Under the pieces are notes generated by a model. The model did no database searches and was not told the DNA's origin. It saw only the letters and a program-made list of their open reading frames with translations. A DNA stretch of 64,000 nt from Bacteroidota bacterium (GTDB taxonomy: Bacteria; Bacteroidota; Bacteroidia; Bacteroidales; JAGNHN01): the NCBI GenBank assembly GCA_022710185.1, contig JAKLHK010000009.1, positions 1 through 64,000 of the forward strand. The letters run 5' to 3'. Shown in pieces: positions 37,226 to 45,857 of this stretch. How positions within the stretch are numbered: the first letter of the stretch is position 1; the number at the start of each line of letters is the position of its first letter. Position numbers and translations under genes: made by a program.

Positions 37226-37789
37226 ATGAAAATGAAGACTAAGGGAATCATTGTCCTGATAGTGCTCACCGCCCTTCTCCCGGGGGCATTCACCGCCCAG
37301 GAAGTGAACAAGGTGATCATCGACAAAAAGCTGGGCACTGAAGTACTCAGCGGCTATCTTAACCGCGATGGACTGAAAGGGGAGGTCTTCGGGCGCTACT
37401 ATGAGGAAGAATACCGGCAGTACGAACCGGATCAGAAAATCATTGAGATACTTAAGAAGCTTCCCTCCGACTGGGAGGCAACCATCGTGCTTGGATCCTG
37501 GTGTTCCGACAGCCAGCGCGAGGTCCCGCGCTTCTTCCGCATCCTGGATGAGGCAGGTATTGACGAGCAACGACTCACCCTCGTAGGGGTGGACAGAGCC
37601 AAGGAGGCCAGGGGACTGGATCTCGACGAACTCGGTGTGGAACGGGTCCCTACCTTCATTTTTTACCGAAAAGGGAAGGAGATGGGGCGCATCACCGAAA
37701 CCCCGGCCGAGACCCTGGAAAAAGACATGCTGATCATCCTGGCCCGCCCTCCGGCCCCGGCCACCCCTTCAGCAGCTCCGCCTAAATAA
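37226..37789 (+). CDS. Exported thioredoxin-like protein with a single active-site Cys
   Basis: 187 aa with a hydrophobic signal peptide (about 1-20, ending GAFTAQ). The thioredoxin fold follows, but the CxxC position reads GSWCSDSQREVPRF, a single Cys in WCSDS, so it cannot form the usual disulfide; it may act on partners through one thiol or be structural. GVERVPTFIFYRKGKEMGRI is the cis-Pro region. Low-complexity Pro/Ala ends the chain. A -7 box TACATTTG is 10 bases before the ATG, hinting at a very short leader. Periplasmic role unknown. Confidence 0.8.
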   Translation: MKMKTKGIIVLIVLTALLPGAFTAQEVNKVIIDKKLGTEVLSGYLNRDGLKGEVFGRYYEEEYRQYEPDQKIIEILKKLPSDWEATIVLGSWCSDSQREVPRFFRILDEAGIDEQRLTLVGVDRAKEARGLDLDELGVERVPTFIFYRKGKEMGRITETPAETLEKDMLIILARPPAPATPSAAPPK

Positions 37790-37803
37790 ACCATCGATCC
37801 ATA

Positions 37804-38652
37804 GTGGAAGTCTTTACCACCATCAGCGCCATCCGCAGCTGGCTGGAATGCCACCGCAAGGATGCAGATTCCATCGGCTTCGTCCCCACCATGGGCGCCC
37901 TACACGAAGGCCACCTCGAGCTCGTTCGCCGCTCGGTGAAAGAGAACGACGTCACCGTCGTCAGCATCTTCGTCAATCCCATTCAATTCAACAATAAGGA
38001 AGACCTTGCCAAATACCCCCGCACCCTCGACACCGACCTCGAGATGCTGCGGGCAGCAGGTTGTCATGCGGTCTTTGCCCCATCTGCGGAAGAGATGTAC
38101 CCTGAAGAGGTCAAGGAGCAATACATCTTCGGCCCCCTGGAAACCGTGATGGAAGGTGCCTTTCGACCGGGCCATTTCCATGGAGTAGCCGTAGTGGTCC
38201 GCCGTCTGTTCGATATCGTGGAGCCAGCCCGGGCCTACTTCGGGGAGAAGGACTACCAACAGCTGCGTATCATCCAGGCCCTGGTGAAACAACTCGGCCT
38301 GGGAGTGGAGATCATCCCCTGCCCTATCGTAAGGGAAGCCGACGGACTGGCCATGAGCTCCCGCAACCAACGCCTCAGCCTCCCGGAAAGGGCTGTAGCT
38401 CCTGTCATCCACGACACCCTGAGTAAGGTGAGGGAGATGAGCAGGGAAAAGACCGTGGAATACCTGGTGAACTATGCCACCGACCGTCTTAATGGAGTGC
38501 CGGGGATGAGCGTGGAATACTTCAGTATAGCCCGGACATCCGACCTGCAGCCACTGCAGCACTGGCCGGAACCTCCGGAGCCCTGCGCCGCCTTCGTGGC
38601 CGTGAACCTGGGCAGGATACGTCTGATCGACAATATGATGCTTTATTCGTAG
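37804..38652 (+). CDS. panC: Pantothenate synthetase
   Basis: 282 aa. It joins pantoate and beta-alanine using ATP to make pantothenate. The start is GTG 37804, 12 bases after the previous stop region. The HIGH-type signature is HEGH in [12 protein letters not shown], the KMSKS-type is MSSRNQRLS, and FFNPIQFNN-like [11 protein letters not shown] and [12 protein letters not shown] are present. PanD follows, giving a vitamin B5 pair. Confidence 0.93.
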   Translation: MEVFTTISAIRSWLECHRKDADSIGFVPTMGALHEGHLELVRRSVKENDVTVVSIFVNPIQFNNKEDLAKYPRTLDTDLEMLRAAGCHAVFAPSAEEMYPEEVKEQYIFGPLETVMEGAFRPGHFHGVAVVVRRLFDIVEPARAYFGEKDYQQLRIIQALVKQLGLGVEIIPCPIVREADGLAMSSRNQRLSLPERAVAPVIHDTLSKVREMSREKTVEYLVNYATDRLNGVPGMSVEYFSIARTSDLQPLQHWPEPPEPCAAFVAVNLGRIRLIDNMMLYS

Positions 38653-38663
38653 TTTTGCGCCCT

Positions 38664-39011
38664 ATGCAGATCGAGATCCTGAAATCGAAGATTCACCGGG
38701 CAACGGTCACCCAATCGAACCTCAACTATATGGGGAGCATCACCATCGATGAGAACCTCATGGAGGCCGCACGCCTCATAGAGTTTGAGCGGGTGCATGT
38801 GTACAATATCAATAACGGGGAGCGTTTCGACACCTATGTGATCCGTGGTGAGCGCGGCTCCGGCACCATTGGGCTCAATGGTGCCGCAGCACGCAAGGTT
38901 GAGGTAGGCGACCTGATCATCATAGTCTCCTATGCTTCCATCGATGTGGAACAGGCCCCCGCCTTCCAGCCGGTGATCCTGTTCCCCGATTTCCACAACC
39001 AACTGACCTGA
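38664..39011 (+). CDS. panD: Aspartate 1-decarboxylase
   Basis: 115 aa proenzyme that makes beta-alanine for PanC. It cuts itself between Gly and Ser in YMGSITID, forming the pyruvoyl group. [20 protein letters not shown] and [17 protein letters not shown] are typical. ATG 38664 is preferred to a TTG nine bases upstream. It lies 11 bases after panC. Confidence 0.93.
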   Translation: MQIEILKSKIHRATVTQSNLNYMGSITIDENLMEAARLIEFERVHVYNINNGERFDTYVIRGERGSGTIGLNGAAARKVEVGDLIIIVSYASIDVEQAPAFQPVILFPDFHNQLT

Positions 39012-39012
39012 G

Positions 39013-40029
39013 TTGAACAAACGACTGCTATCGGCGGCCAAACTGCTGTTCTTCCTTGGCCTCGGCGCCCTGTTCATCTGGCTGTTCCTGCGAAAGCTGA
39101 GCCCTGAGCAACAGGCCGAGATCTGGGATTCCTTCTGGGGAGCCAATTACTGGTGGGCCCTGCTCGCCATAGTGCTGGGCGTGCTCAGCCACCTGGTGAG
39201 GGCCATGCGCTGGATGATCCTGTTGAAGCCCATGGGCTACCGGCCACGCCTCATCAATTCCTTCTCCTGCGTCATGGTAGGATATTTCGCCAACCTGGCC
39301 CTGCCCCGCCTGGGGGAAGTAACCCGTTGTACAGCCCTGGCCCGCTATGAAAAGGTGCCCTTCGAGAAATCCTTCGGCACCGTAATCGTGGAACGGGTGA
39401 TCGACCTGGTCATTTTCGGCGGCCTCTTCCTGCTGACCCTGGTGCTGCAATGGGGAAGAATCAAGGATTATGTTTACGACAAGATCTGGATGCCCTTGTC
39501 CGAACGATTCCAGTTCCTGCAGGATGGTGCCGCGTTATGGCTGATCCTCCTGGGCTCGCTGGTGGCCCTTTCCGCCTTCCTCTACCTCATCCGCAAACGC
39601 TTTGCTCACTTTCGGCTGTACCAAAAACTGCGTGGGCTTATCCTTGGACTGATCGAAGGACTGATCTCCATCGCCCGCATCGAACGCCCCTTCCTCTTCA
39701 TCTTCCAGTCGCTGCTGATCTGGGGGCTGTACTACCTGATGATCTACCTATGCTTCTTCAGCTTTCCCGGAACTTCCGGACTGGGTCCCGAAGCAGGGCT
39801 GGCCATGCTCGTTTTCGGATCGATCGGCATCATGATCGTCCAGGGTGGGATAGGGATTTATCCGGCGATCATCGCGGAAGTGACATCCATATACGGCGTG
39901 GCAGCAACCACCGGCTATGCCCTGGGCTGGCTGGCCTGGACTGCCCAGACTTTGATGATCATCCTGGCCGGACTGGCCGCCGTGCTGCTCCTGCCGGTAA
40001 TCAATCGTAATCATGTCCAGAACGCCTGA
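39013..40029 (+). CDS. Lysylphosphatidylglycerol synthase-like/UPF0104 flippase-type membrane protein
   Basis: 338 aa integral membrane protein, eight or so helices, in the LPG_synthase_TM family of lipid flippase-like proteins. RAMRWMILLKPMGYRPRLINSF and FANLALPRLGEVTRCTALAR are diagnostic, with PFEKSFGTVIVERVIDLVIF next. It has a TTG start directly after the panD stop; its own catalytic domain is absent, as usual in Bacteroidota. It overlaps the following gene by 17 bases. Confidence 0.85.
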   Translation: MNKRLLSAAKLLFFLGLGALFIWLFLRKLSPEQQAEIWDSFWGANYWWALLAIVLGVLSHLVRAMRWMILLKPMGYRPRLINSFSCVMVGYFANLALPRLGEVTRCTALARYEKVPFEKSFGTVIVERVIDLVIFGGLFLLTLVLQWGRIKDYVYDKIWMPLSERFQFLQDGAALWLILLGSLVALSAFLYLIRKRFAHFRLYQKLRGLILGLIEGLISIARIERPFLFIFQSLLIWGLYYLMIYLCFFSFPGTSGLGPEAGLAMLVFGSIGIMIVQGGIGIYPAIIAEVTSIYGVAATTGYALGWLAWTAQTLMIILAGLAAVLLLPVINRNHVQNA

Positions 40030-40522
40030 TCCGGCCCTTAAGATCTTCCCCGAGGGAAGCGCTTCCCGCCTCGCCGCCCTGCTGCATGAAGGCCAGGCTT
40101 CCGTGGTGTTCACCAACGGATGCTTCGACATCCTTCACCGCGGACATATCGATTACCTTAGCCGGGCCGCCCGCCTGGCCGACCTTATGGTCATCGGATT
40201 GAATACCGACGCCAGCGTGCGCCGCCTCAAGGGGCCTCACCGCCCCATCAACGACGAAACTGGCCGCGCCATGGTACTGGCCGGCCTGGGTTTTGTCGAT
40301 TACATCATCCTTTTCGGGGAAGACACCCCGCTTGAACTCATCCGCAGTCTGCAGCCCGATATCCTTGTGAAAGGGAGCGATTATGCGGTCGAAAACATCG
40401 TTGGCTCCGATATCGTAATGGCGAAAGGCGGCCAGGTGGTCACCCTGGATTACCTCCCGGGATACTCTACCACAGCCATCGAAGAACGGATAAGAACAGC
40501 GAACCCCGGACAAAGCGAATAA
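40013..40522 (+). CDS. rfaE2: D-glycero-beta-D-manno-heptose 1-phosphate adenylyltransferase
   Basis: 169 aa cytidylyltransferase-fold enzyme. It adds AMP to heptose 1-phosphate to make ADP-heptose for lipopolysaccharide. FTNGCFDILHRGHIDYLSRA has the HxGH motif, and VIGLNTDASVRRLKGPHRPI, DILVKGSDYAVENIVG are typical. The N-terminal kinase half found in RfaE is absent, so this is the split form. The GT9 gene at 31834 would use its product. Confidence 0.92.
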   Translation: MSRTPDPALKIFPEGSASRLAALLHEGQASVVFTNGCFDILHRGHIDYLSRAARLADLMVIGLNTDASVRRLKGPHRPINDETGRAMVLAGLGFVDYIILFGEDTPLELIRSLQPDILVKGSDYAVENIVGSDIVMAKGGQVVTLDYLPGYSTTAIEERIRTANPGQSE

Positions 40523-40649
40523 GAATAAGAGCAATCCATACCCTTCAGCTGCCAATCACCGCCTTCGCTGTCAGAAACCAGAACGTATTGATGACAGAAC
40601 ACCCTTCGACAGCACTTCGACAAGCTCAGTGCCAGGCTGAGGGACCGGA

Positions 40650-40689
40650 GAACATAGAACATAGAACATAGAACATAGAACATAGAATA
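40650..40689. repeat. GAACATA heptad array
   Basis: Five perfect GAACATA units (40650-40684) plus a broken one, right before the RadA start. The same unit, inverted or not, makes the arrays around 58238-58272 and 58808-58849. Just upstream is a REP-like piece (CTTCGACAAGCTCAGTGCCA and onwards, 40614-40643). Confidence 0.85.
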
Positions 40690-40694
40690 TCCCC

Positions 40695-42068
40695 ATGTCC
40701 AAAACCCGCTCCGCCTATTTCTGCCAATCCTGCGGTCATGAGAGCCCGAAATTTCTCGGACGCTGTCCTTCCTGTGGGGAATGGAACACTTTTGCGGAGG
40801 AGCTGCTGCAGAAAGAGAGCGGCAGTGGTTGGAAGCGCACGGGTGCCGAGGGTGCTGCCCAGCCCAAGCGCCTGGACGAGATCAGCCTCGACCGGCAGGA
40901 GCGCATCAGTACGGCCCTGGGCGAGATGGACCGGGTACTGGGCGGGGGCCTGGTACCAGGATCCCTGGTGCTGATCGGAGGGGAGCCGGGCATCGGAAAG
41001 TCGACCCTCACCCTGCAGTCGGCCATGCGCATGAAAGGGTGCAAAGTATTGTATGTTACAGGAGAAGAGAGCGAGCAGCAGATCCGCATGCGTGCCGTCC
41101 GCCTCGGAGAATCGCTGGGGGATTGCTATGTACTGACGGAAACCTCCACCCAGGGCATCCTGCAGCACCTGGAGCGCATGCGCCCTGACCTGGTGATCGT
41201 GGATTCCATCCAGACCCTGCAGAGCCAGTACATCGAATCCACAGCGGGCAGCATTTCCCAGATCAGGGAATGTACGGCCGAGCTTCAGAAGTTTGCCAAA
41301 ACTACGGCCACACCAGTGGTACTGATCGGGCACATTACCAAGGACGGGCAGCTGGCTGGCCCCAAGGTGCTGGAACACATGGTGGACGTGGTACTGCAGT
41401 TTGAGGGGGACCGCAATTACGGATACCGTGTGCTCAGGGCCAGCAAGAACCGTTACGGTTCCACAGCCGAAGTGGCCCTGTTCGAGATGAGCGACCGCGG
41501 CATGCGGGAGATCCTGAACCCCTCTGAAATCCTGATCAGCCATCACGAAGAGCCCTTGAGCGGGGTATGCATCGCCTCCACCCTCGAAGGGCTGCGGCCC
41601 ATGCTGATCGAGGTGCAGGCCCTGGTGAGCACTGCCGCCTACGGCACCCCCCAGCGCTCGGCCACCGGTTTCGACCTTCGCCGGCTGAATATGTTGCTGG
41701 CGGTCCTTGAGAAACGAAGCGGGTTCCGGCTGGCCGCCAAGGATGTCTTCCTCAACATTGCCGGCGGTATTCGTGTCGACGACCCGGCCATCGACCTGGC
41801 CGTGGTGGGGGCCGTATTGTCCTCAGCTGAAGATAGCCCCCTGGACCCCCAGGTGTGTTTCAGCGGTGAGGTAGGGCTGTCGGGCGAAGTGAGGGCCGTG
41901 AGCCGGCTGGAACAGCGTGTGGCCGAGGCCGCCCGCATGGGCTTCAGCCGCATGTTCGTGCCCAGGGCCTCGCTGAAAGGCCTGCGTAAAGCCGGCGACG
42001 GACTGGAACTGGTGGGCGTGGCCAATGTGCACCAGCTTTACGCCCGTCTGTTCAACCTTCCCCTTTAA
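40695..42068 (+). CDS. radA: DNA repair protein RadA
   Basis: 457 aa RecA-like motor for branch migration in recombination. The zinc finger has Cys10, Cys13, Cys24 and Cys27 (CQSCG..CPSC), Walker A is GGEPGIGKST (95-104), the KNRYG motif is in RASKNRYGSTAEV, and the Lon-like C-terminal domain has SGEVGLSGEVRAVSRLEQRV. Length normal. A GAACATA array ends 6 bases before the start. Confidence 0.95.
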   Translation: MSKTRSAYFCQSCGHESPKFLGRCPSCGEWNTFAEELLQKESGSGWKRTGAEGAAQPKRLDEISLDRQERISTALGEMDRVLGGGLVPGSLVLIGGEPGIGKSTLTLQSAMRMKGCKVLYVTGEESEQQIRMRAVRLGESLGDCYVLTETSTQGILQHLERMRPDLVIVDSIQTLQSQYIESTAGSISQIRECTAELQKFAKTTATPVVLIGHITKDGQLAGPKVLEHMVDVVLQFEGDRNYGYRVLRASKNRYGSTAEVALFEMSDRGMREILNPSEILISHHEEPLSGVCIASTLEGLRPMLIEVQALVSTAAYGTPQRSATGFDLRRLNMLLAVLEKRSGFRLAAKDVFLNIAGGIRVDDPAIDLAVVGAVLSSAEDSPLDPQVCFSGEVGLSGEVRAVSRLEQRVAEAARMGFSRMFVPRASLKGLRKAGDGLELVGVANVHQLYARLFNLPL

Positions 42069-42280
42069 CTTTTTCAACAGCCCGTTCCCTGACCCGGCAT
42101 GGTCTCGCACCTGTCCCGGCGACTATTTTTATCTCATTGATTAACAATTTTATAGCAACAACCCGGACCCGGGCTTCTTTAGAATTAATTTAGAATGGGG
42201 CCAATGCCTATGTTGAAAATTTTCATAATTTAGCCCCGCCTTACATGGAGCGTGAACGTCCCTTGAAACGTGGGCAATAC

Positions 42281-42371
42281 GGAGAGATGGCCGAGTGGTC
42301 GAAGGCGCACGCCTGGAAAGTGTGTATACCCCAAAAGGGTATCGTGGGTTCGAATCCCACTCTCTCCGCCA
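42281..42371 (+). tRNA. tRNA-Ser (GGA)
   Basis: The acceptor GGAGAGA pairs with TCTCTCC. The anticodon stem CACGC/GTGTG carries the loop CTGGAAA, giving anticodon GGA. A long variable arm (TATACCCCAAAAGGGTATC) is typical of serine tRNA, and the T-loop is GGTTCGAATCC. CCA is encoded (42369-42371). The opposite strand opens a false ORF with REWDSNPRYPF. Confidence 0.95.
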
Positions 42372-42424
42372 AAGGATTTTAACCTCAAACAATTCCCCAA
42401 TTCCAAACAAACACATCTGTCGCT

Positions 42425-43252
42425 ATGAAAAAACTGGTTGCCTTACTGTCGATCGCAGCACTGCTGACCTTCGGTTTCACCTGGAACGTGAACGCCCAGG
42501 ATGAGAACGCAGCAGCCGATCAGGCCCAAGAAGTGGTGGACAGCGCCGCGATGACCGCCGATACGGGCATGGCCGCCGCGCCGGCCGAAACGCTGGAGGC
42601 CCCGGCAGAAGAACAGGGGTTCCATCAGGTCATCAAAGAGAAGTTCATCGAAGGGGGCGCCGGCTTTATGGGCATCATCCTGCTGACCCTCATCTTCGGT
42701 CTGGCCCTGGCCATCGAACGCATCATTTACCTCAACCTCTCCTCCTCCAACACCCAGAAACTGTTGAATAAAGTGGAGACGGCCCTCGCCAATGGCGGAT
42801 TGGAAGCCGCCAAGGAAGTTTGCAAGAATACCCGCGGACCCGTAGCAGGCATCTTCTATCAGGGTATGGACAAGTTCAATGAAGGCATTGAAGGCGTAGA
42901 GAAATCCGTGGTTGCCTACGGCAGCGTGCTCATGGGCCGGCTGGAAAAAGGCCTGAGCTGGATCAACCTCTTCATCGCCCTCGCCCCTATGCTCGGGTTC
43001 CTCGGAACGGTGGTGGGTATGATCCAGGCCTTCGATGCCATCGCCGAGGCAGGAGACATCTCTCCCACCGTAGTTGCCAGCGGTATCAAGGTCGCTCTGT
43101 TGACCACCGTGTTCGGTCTGATCGTGGCCATCATCCTGCAGATCTTTTACAACTATATCGTATCCAAGGTGGATAGCCTGGTGAACGACATGGAAGACAG
43201 TACCATTTCCTATATCGACATCCTGGCCAAGTACGAATCTTCCAAAAAGTAG
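42425..43252 (+). CDS. exbB: ExbB/TolQ-family proton channel protein
   Basis: 275 aa. A signal-like N-terminus and an acidic Ala/Glu-rich stretch (25-65) precede the first membrane helix (GFMGIILLTLIFGLALAIER). The later helix pair with INLFIALAPMLGFLGTVVGMIQAF and ASGIKVALLTTVFGLIVAII is diagnostic. It conducts protons with ExbD to power TonB, needed for SusC-type import. The operon is exbB - small membrane protein - two exbD genes, closed by the terminator at 44803. Confidence 0.92.
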   Translation: MKKLVALLSIAALLTFGFTWNVNAQDENAAADQAQEVVDSAAMTADTGMAAAPAETLEAPAEEQGFHQVIKEKFIEGGAGFMGIILLTLIFGLALAIERIIYLNLSSSNTQKLLNKVETALANGGLEAAKEVCKNTRGPVAGIFYQGMDKFNEGIEGVEKSVVAYGSVLMGRLEKGLSWINLFIALAPMLGFLGTVVGMIQAFDAIAEAGDISPTVVASGIKVALLTTVFGLIVAIILQIFYNYIVSKVDSLVNDMEDSTISYIDILAKYESSKK

Positions 43253-43256
43253 TCTG

Positions 43257-43724
43257 ATGGAAAAGGTCGTTCATAATGTATTCCGGGTCATAACCACCAT
43301 CCTCATGGCCCTGGCCGTGCTGCTCGTAGCGATCATATGGGCGAAGGGTGATACGGTCATGGCGAATGACCCGAACCTTCAGGACAAGATCCTCAATCCC
43401 TTCTCCTGGATGACCTACATCGCCATCGGGATTGCCCTTGTGCTGGTGTTCGTTTTCCCGATCTACCAGATCATCGACAACCCCCGCAATGCGATGCGTG
43501 CCGTGCTCGCCATCGGCCTGCTCGTCGCCATTGGGCTCATCTCCTGGCTCATGGCCAGCGACAGCCTCGAAGGCGAAGTGCTTCAACTGGCCTACAATAA
43601 CGGCGACATCACCCCAACCAGCGCCAGGGTGGTCAGCGCAGCCCTGATCGGCACCTATATCCTCGGTGGCCTGGCCCTGCTTACGGTGCTTTTCTCAGCC
43701 GTGGCCAGCATATTCAAAAAATAA
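43257..43724 (+). CDS. Four-helix membrane protein of the ExbB operon
   Basis: 155 aa, four hydrophobic helices (about 7-28, 51-72, 78-100, 128-152) with no known motif. It starts 4 bases after the exbB stop and precedes the first exbD gene, an arrangement seen in Bacteroidota ExbB operons. A role in assembling the proton channel complex is an inference from position. Confidence 0.7.
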   Translation: MEKVVHNVFRVITTILMALAVLLVAIIWAKGDTVMANDPNLQDKILNPFSWMTYIAIGIALVLVFVFPIYQIIDNPRNAMRAVLAIGLLVAIGLISWLMASDSLEGEVLQLAYNNGDITPTSARVVSAALIGTYILGGLALLTVLFSAVASIFKK

Positions 43725-43734
43725 TCCCAGTACA

Positions 43735-44307
43735 ATGAGAAGACCTGTAGGTGAGATCAATGCCGGGTCAATGGCGGACATCGCGTTCCTCCTGTTGATC
43801 TTCTTCCTGGTGACTACCACCATGGATGTGGATACAGGTATCGCGCGTATCCTTCCTCCTCCTCCCGATCCCAACCAACCCATCCCGGACGTCAAAGAAC
43901 GCAATATCTTCAAGGTTCTCGTGAACCGGAACGATCAGCTCCTTGTCAGGGATAAGCCCGGCGACATCCGCTACCTTAAGGATGAAGCCAAGGAATTCCT
44001 CAGTATCCATATCGATGACGAGCGTTTCCCCGAAGTCAAGGAAGAAACCATCCCCTTGCTGGGAACCGTCTTTGTCTCCAAAGGGATCATCTCGCTCAAG
44101 AACGACCGCGGCACCTCCTACGATATGTACATCCAGGTGCAGAACGAGCTGGCTGCCGCCGTGAACGAACTCCGCAACGAGTTGTCGCGTAAATACTTCG
44201 GAATGGACTTTGAAAAGCTGATCAACGAGGATCAGAAAAAGGCCGTACAGCAAGCCGTCCCGATCTCGATCTCAGAAGCCGAACCTGAAAATGTAGGAGA
44301 TAATTAG
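43735..44307 (+). CDS. exbD: ExbD-family transport protein, first copy
   Basis: 190 aa. One membrane helix near the N-terminus (MADIAFLLLIFFLVTTTM; conserved Asp14-region acidic residue in the helix) and a periplasmic domain with VLVNRNDQLLVRD. It pairs with ExbB to harvest the proton gradient. ATG 43735 (MRRPVGEINAG) is chosen; an extension before it overlaps the previous gene. Paired with a second, shorter ExbD. Confidence 0.9.
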   Translation: MRRPVGEINAGSMADIAFLLLIFFLVTTTMDVDTGIARILPPPPDPNQPIPDVKERNIFKVLVNRNDQLLVRDKPGDIRYLKDEAKEFLSIHIDDERFPEVKEETIPLLGTVFVSKGIISLKNDRGTSYDMYIQVQNELAAAVNELRNELSRKYFGMDFEKLINEDQKKAVQQAVPISISEAEPENVGDN

Positions 44308-44309
44308 CC

Positions 44310-44783
44310 ATGTCCAGATTCAAAAAGAAAAAAGCTGGAGGTAACCCAGGGATCTCCACCGCATCCCTTCCGGACATTATTTTCATGCTCCTGTTCTTCT
44401 TCATGGTCACCACTGTGATGAGGGAAACAACACTGCTGGTCAAGATCAAGGCCCCTGAAGCCACGGAAGTGCAAAAACTCGAAAAAAAGTCGCTCGTCAG
44501 CTTTATCTACATCGGCCCCCCGATGAAATCAGAACTCTACGGTACCGAAAGCCGTATTCAGCTGAACGACAGCTATCATACTGTGGGCGACATCCAGGAG
44601 TTCATTGCCACCGAACGCGAAGCACGGGATGAAGTGGACCGTAAGTTCCTTACGACCTCCATGAAGGTCCATGGCGAAACCAAAATGGGAATTGTGACAG
44701 ATGTCAAACAGGAACTTCGCCAGGCCGGTGCCTTCAAGATCAACTACTCAACGCGAAAAAAGCTTCACAAAGAAGGCCTTTGA
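44310..44783 (+). CDS. exbD: ExbD-family transport protein, second copy
   Basis: 157 aa. A single helix STASLPDIIFMLLFFFMVTTV with the conserved Asp, then a periplasmic domain. It starts 2 bases after the first exbD. Two ExbD genes with different length suggest a heteromeric complex. The transcript ends at the stem-loop 44803-44836. Confidence 0.9.
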   Translation: MSRFKKKKAGGNPGISTASLPDIIFMLLFFFMVTTVMRETTLLVKIKAPEATEVQKLEKKSLVSFIYIGPPMKSELYGTESRIQLNDSYHTVGDIQEFIATEREARDEVDRKFLTTSMKVHGETKMGIVTDVKQELRQAGAFKINYSTRKKLHKEGL

Positions 44784-44802
44784 CGCAGGATATGAAATAT
44801 GA

Positions 44803-44836
44803 AACGGCTGCCCCTTCTTGGGTGCAGCCGTTTTTT
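44803..44836 (+). terminator. Rho-independent terminator of the ExbB operon
   Basis: AACGGCTGC pairs with GCAGCCGTT around a short loop, followed by a TTTTTT run at 44831-44836. It lies 20 bases after the last exbD stop. Confidence 0.88.
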
Positions 44837-44894
44837 ATGTCTCTCCGACAACCCGCCCTAACCTGACCTGAACTCCCCCTATCCCAAAAACCTG

Positions 44895-45815
44895 ATGCTC
44901 CACCCACATAGGCCTTCCGGTGCCATCCTCCTCTTCCTCATCATCTGGCTGCTATGCATCCTGGCCTTCTCCGGACTGGCCCTGCTCCTGGGAAGCGCCG
45001 TGTTCGGCATGGAGGTGGTTAGCGCAGGAGCCGCCGCGGTCGATCTGCCCGGGGGCCTGTCCTGGCTGCGCACCGGACAACTGATCAACCAGGTGGGAGT
45101 GTTCTTCGTACCTTCCTTCATTACCGCCCTGGCCCTGTACGGCCGCCGTGGCGCGGCCGCCGCCCTGAGGCTGCAGACCCGCACCCTCGCCATCCCCTGG
45201 CTCACCGCCCTTCTGCTGCTTCCCATGGCATTGCCTGCGCTGAATGTGGTGATTGAATGGAACGCCTCCCTGGACCTGCCCGCAGCCCTGGACGGAATGG
45301 AAGGCTGGATGCGCAAACAGGAAGCCCAGGCCACCGCCCTCAGTGATGCCTTTCTCTCGGACATGGGCCCCACCAGCCTCCTCCTGAACATCCTTATCAT
45401 GGCCCTGATCCCCGGCCTGGGAGAAGAACTGCTGTTCAGGGGTACCCTGCAGCCGCTGCTGATCCGCTGGACCCGCAGCAGCCACCTGGGCGTGACGCTA
45501 TCCGCCATAGCCTTCAGCGCCCTCCACCTGCAGTTCTTCGGATTCTTCCCCAGGATGCTGCTGGGCCTGCTGCTGGGATATGCCTTCCTCTGGACCCGCA
45601 ACCTCTGGGTGCCGGTACTTATGCATACCCTTAACAACCTGGCCGTAGTACTGGTGTATTGGCTGCATGCCCGCGGTACGATAACACAGGACCCCGAAAC
45701 CCTCAGCCTGCCCTTTGAGGGATGGTTCGTGGCTTTCAGCCTTATGTTGACCTTCCTTGGCCTCCGCATGCTCTGGCAACGAAGGCAGACCACCCCTGGC
45801 GACGGCACAGCATAG
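44895..45815 (+). CDS. CPBP-family intramembrane metalloprotease
   Basis: 306 aa, eight hydrophobic helices. The catalytic motif GLGEELLFRGTLQPLL has the EExxxR signature, and the second motif is SALHLQFFGF with the metal His. The last helix region has WVPVLMHTLNNLA. Such CAAX-like proteases cut within membranes, with unknown substrate here. It starts a new unit after the terminator, and its stop is 40 bases before the DusB start. Confidence 0.87.
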   Translation: MLHPHRPSGAILLFLIIWLLCILAFSGLALLLGSAVFGMEVVSAGAAAVDLPGGLSWLRTGQLINQVGVFFVPSFITALALYGRRGAAAALRLQTRTLAIPWLTALLLLPMALPALNVVIEWNASLDLPAALDGMEGWMRKQEAQATALSDAFLSDMGPTSLLLNILIMALIPGLGEELLFRGTLQPLLIRWTRSSHLGVTLSAIAFSALHLQFFGFFPRMLLGLLLGYAFLWTRNLWVPVLMHTLNNLAVVLVYWLHARGTITQDPETLSLPFEGWFVAFSLMLTFLGLRMLWQRRQTTPGDGTA

Positions 45816-45857
45816 GAAATACGGGCGTTCACAATAAATAATGACTAAGGCCCCTGT

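Noticed and set aside
42150..42416. Minus-strand ORF reading REWDSNPRYPF
   Set aside because: This is the translated complement of tRNA-Ser, a common false annotation.
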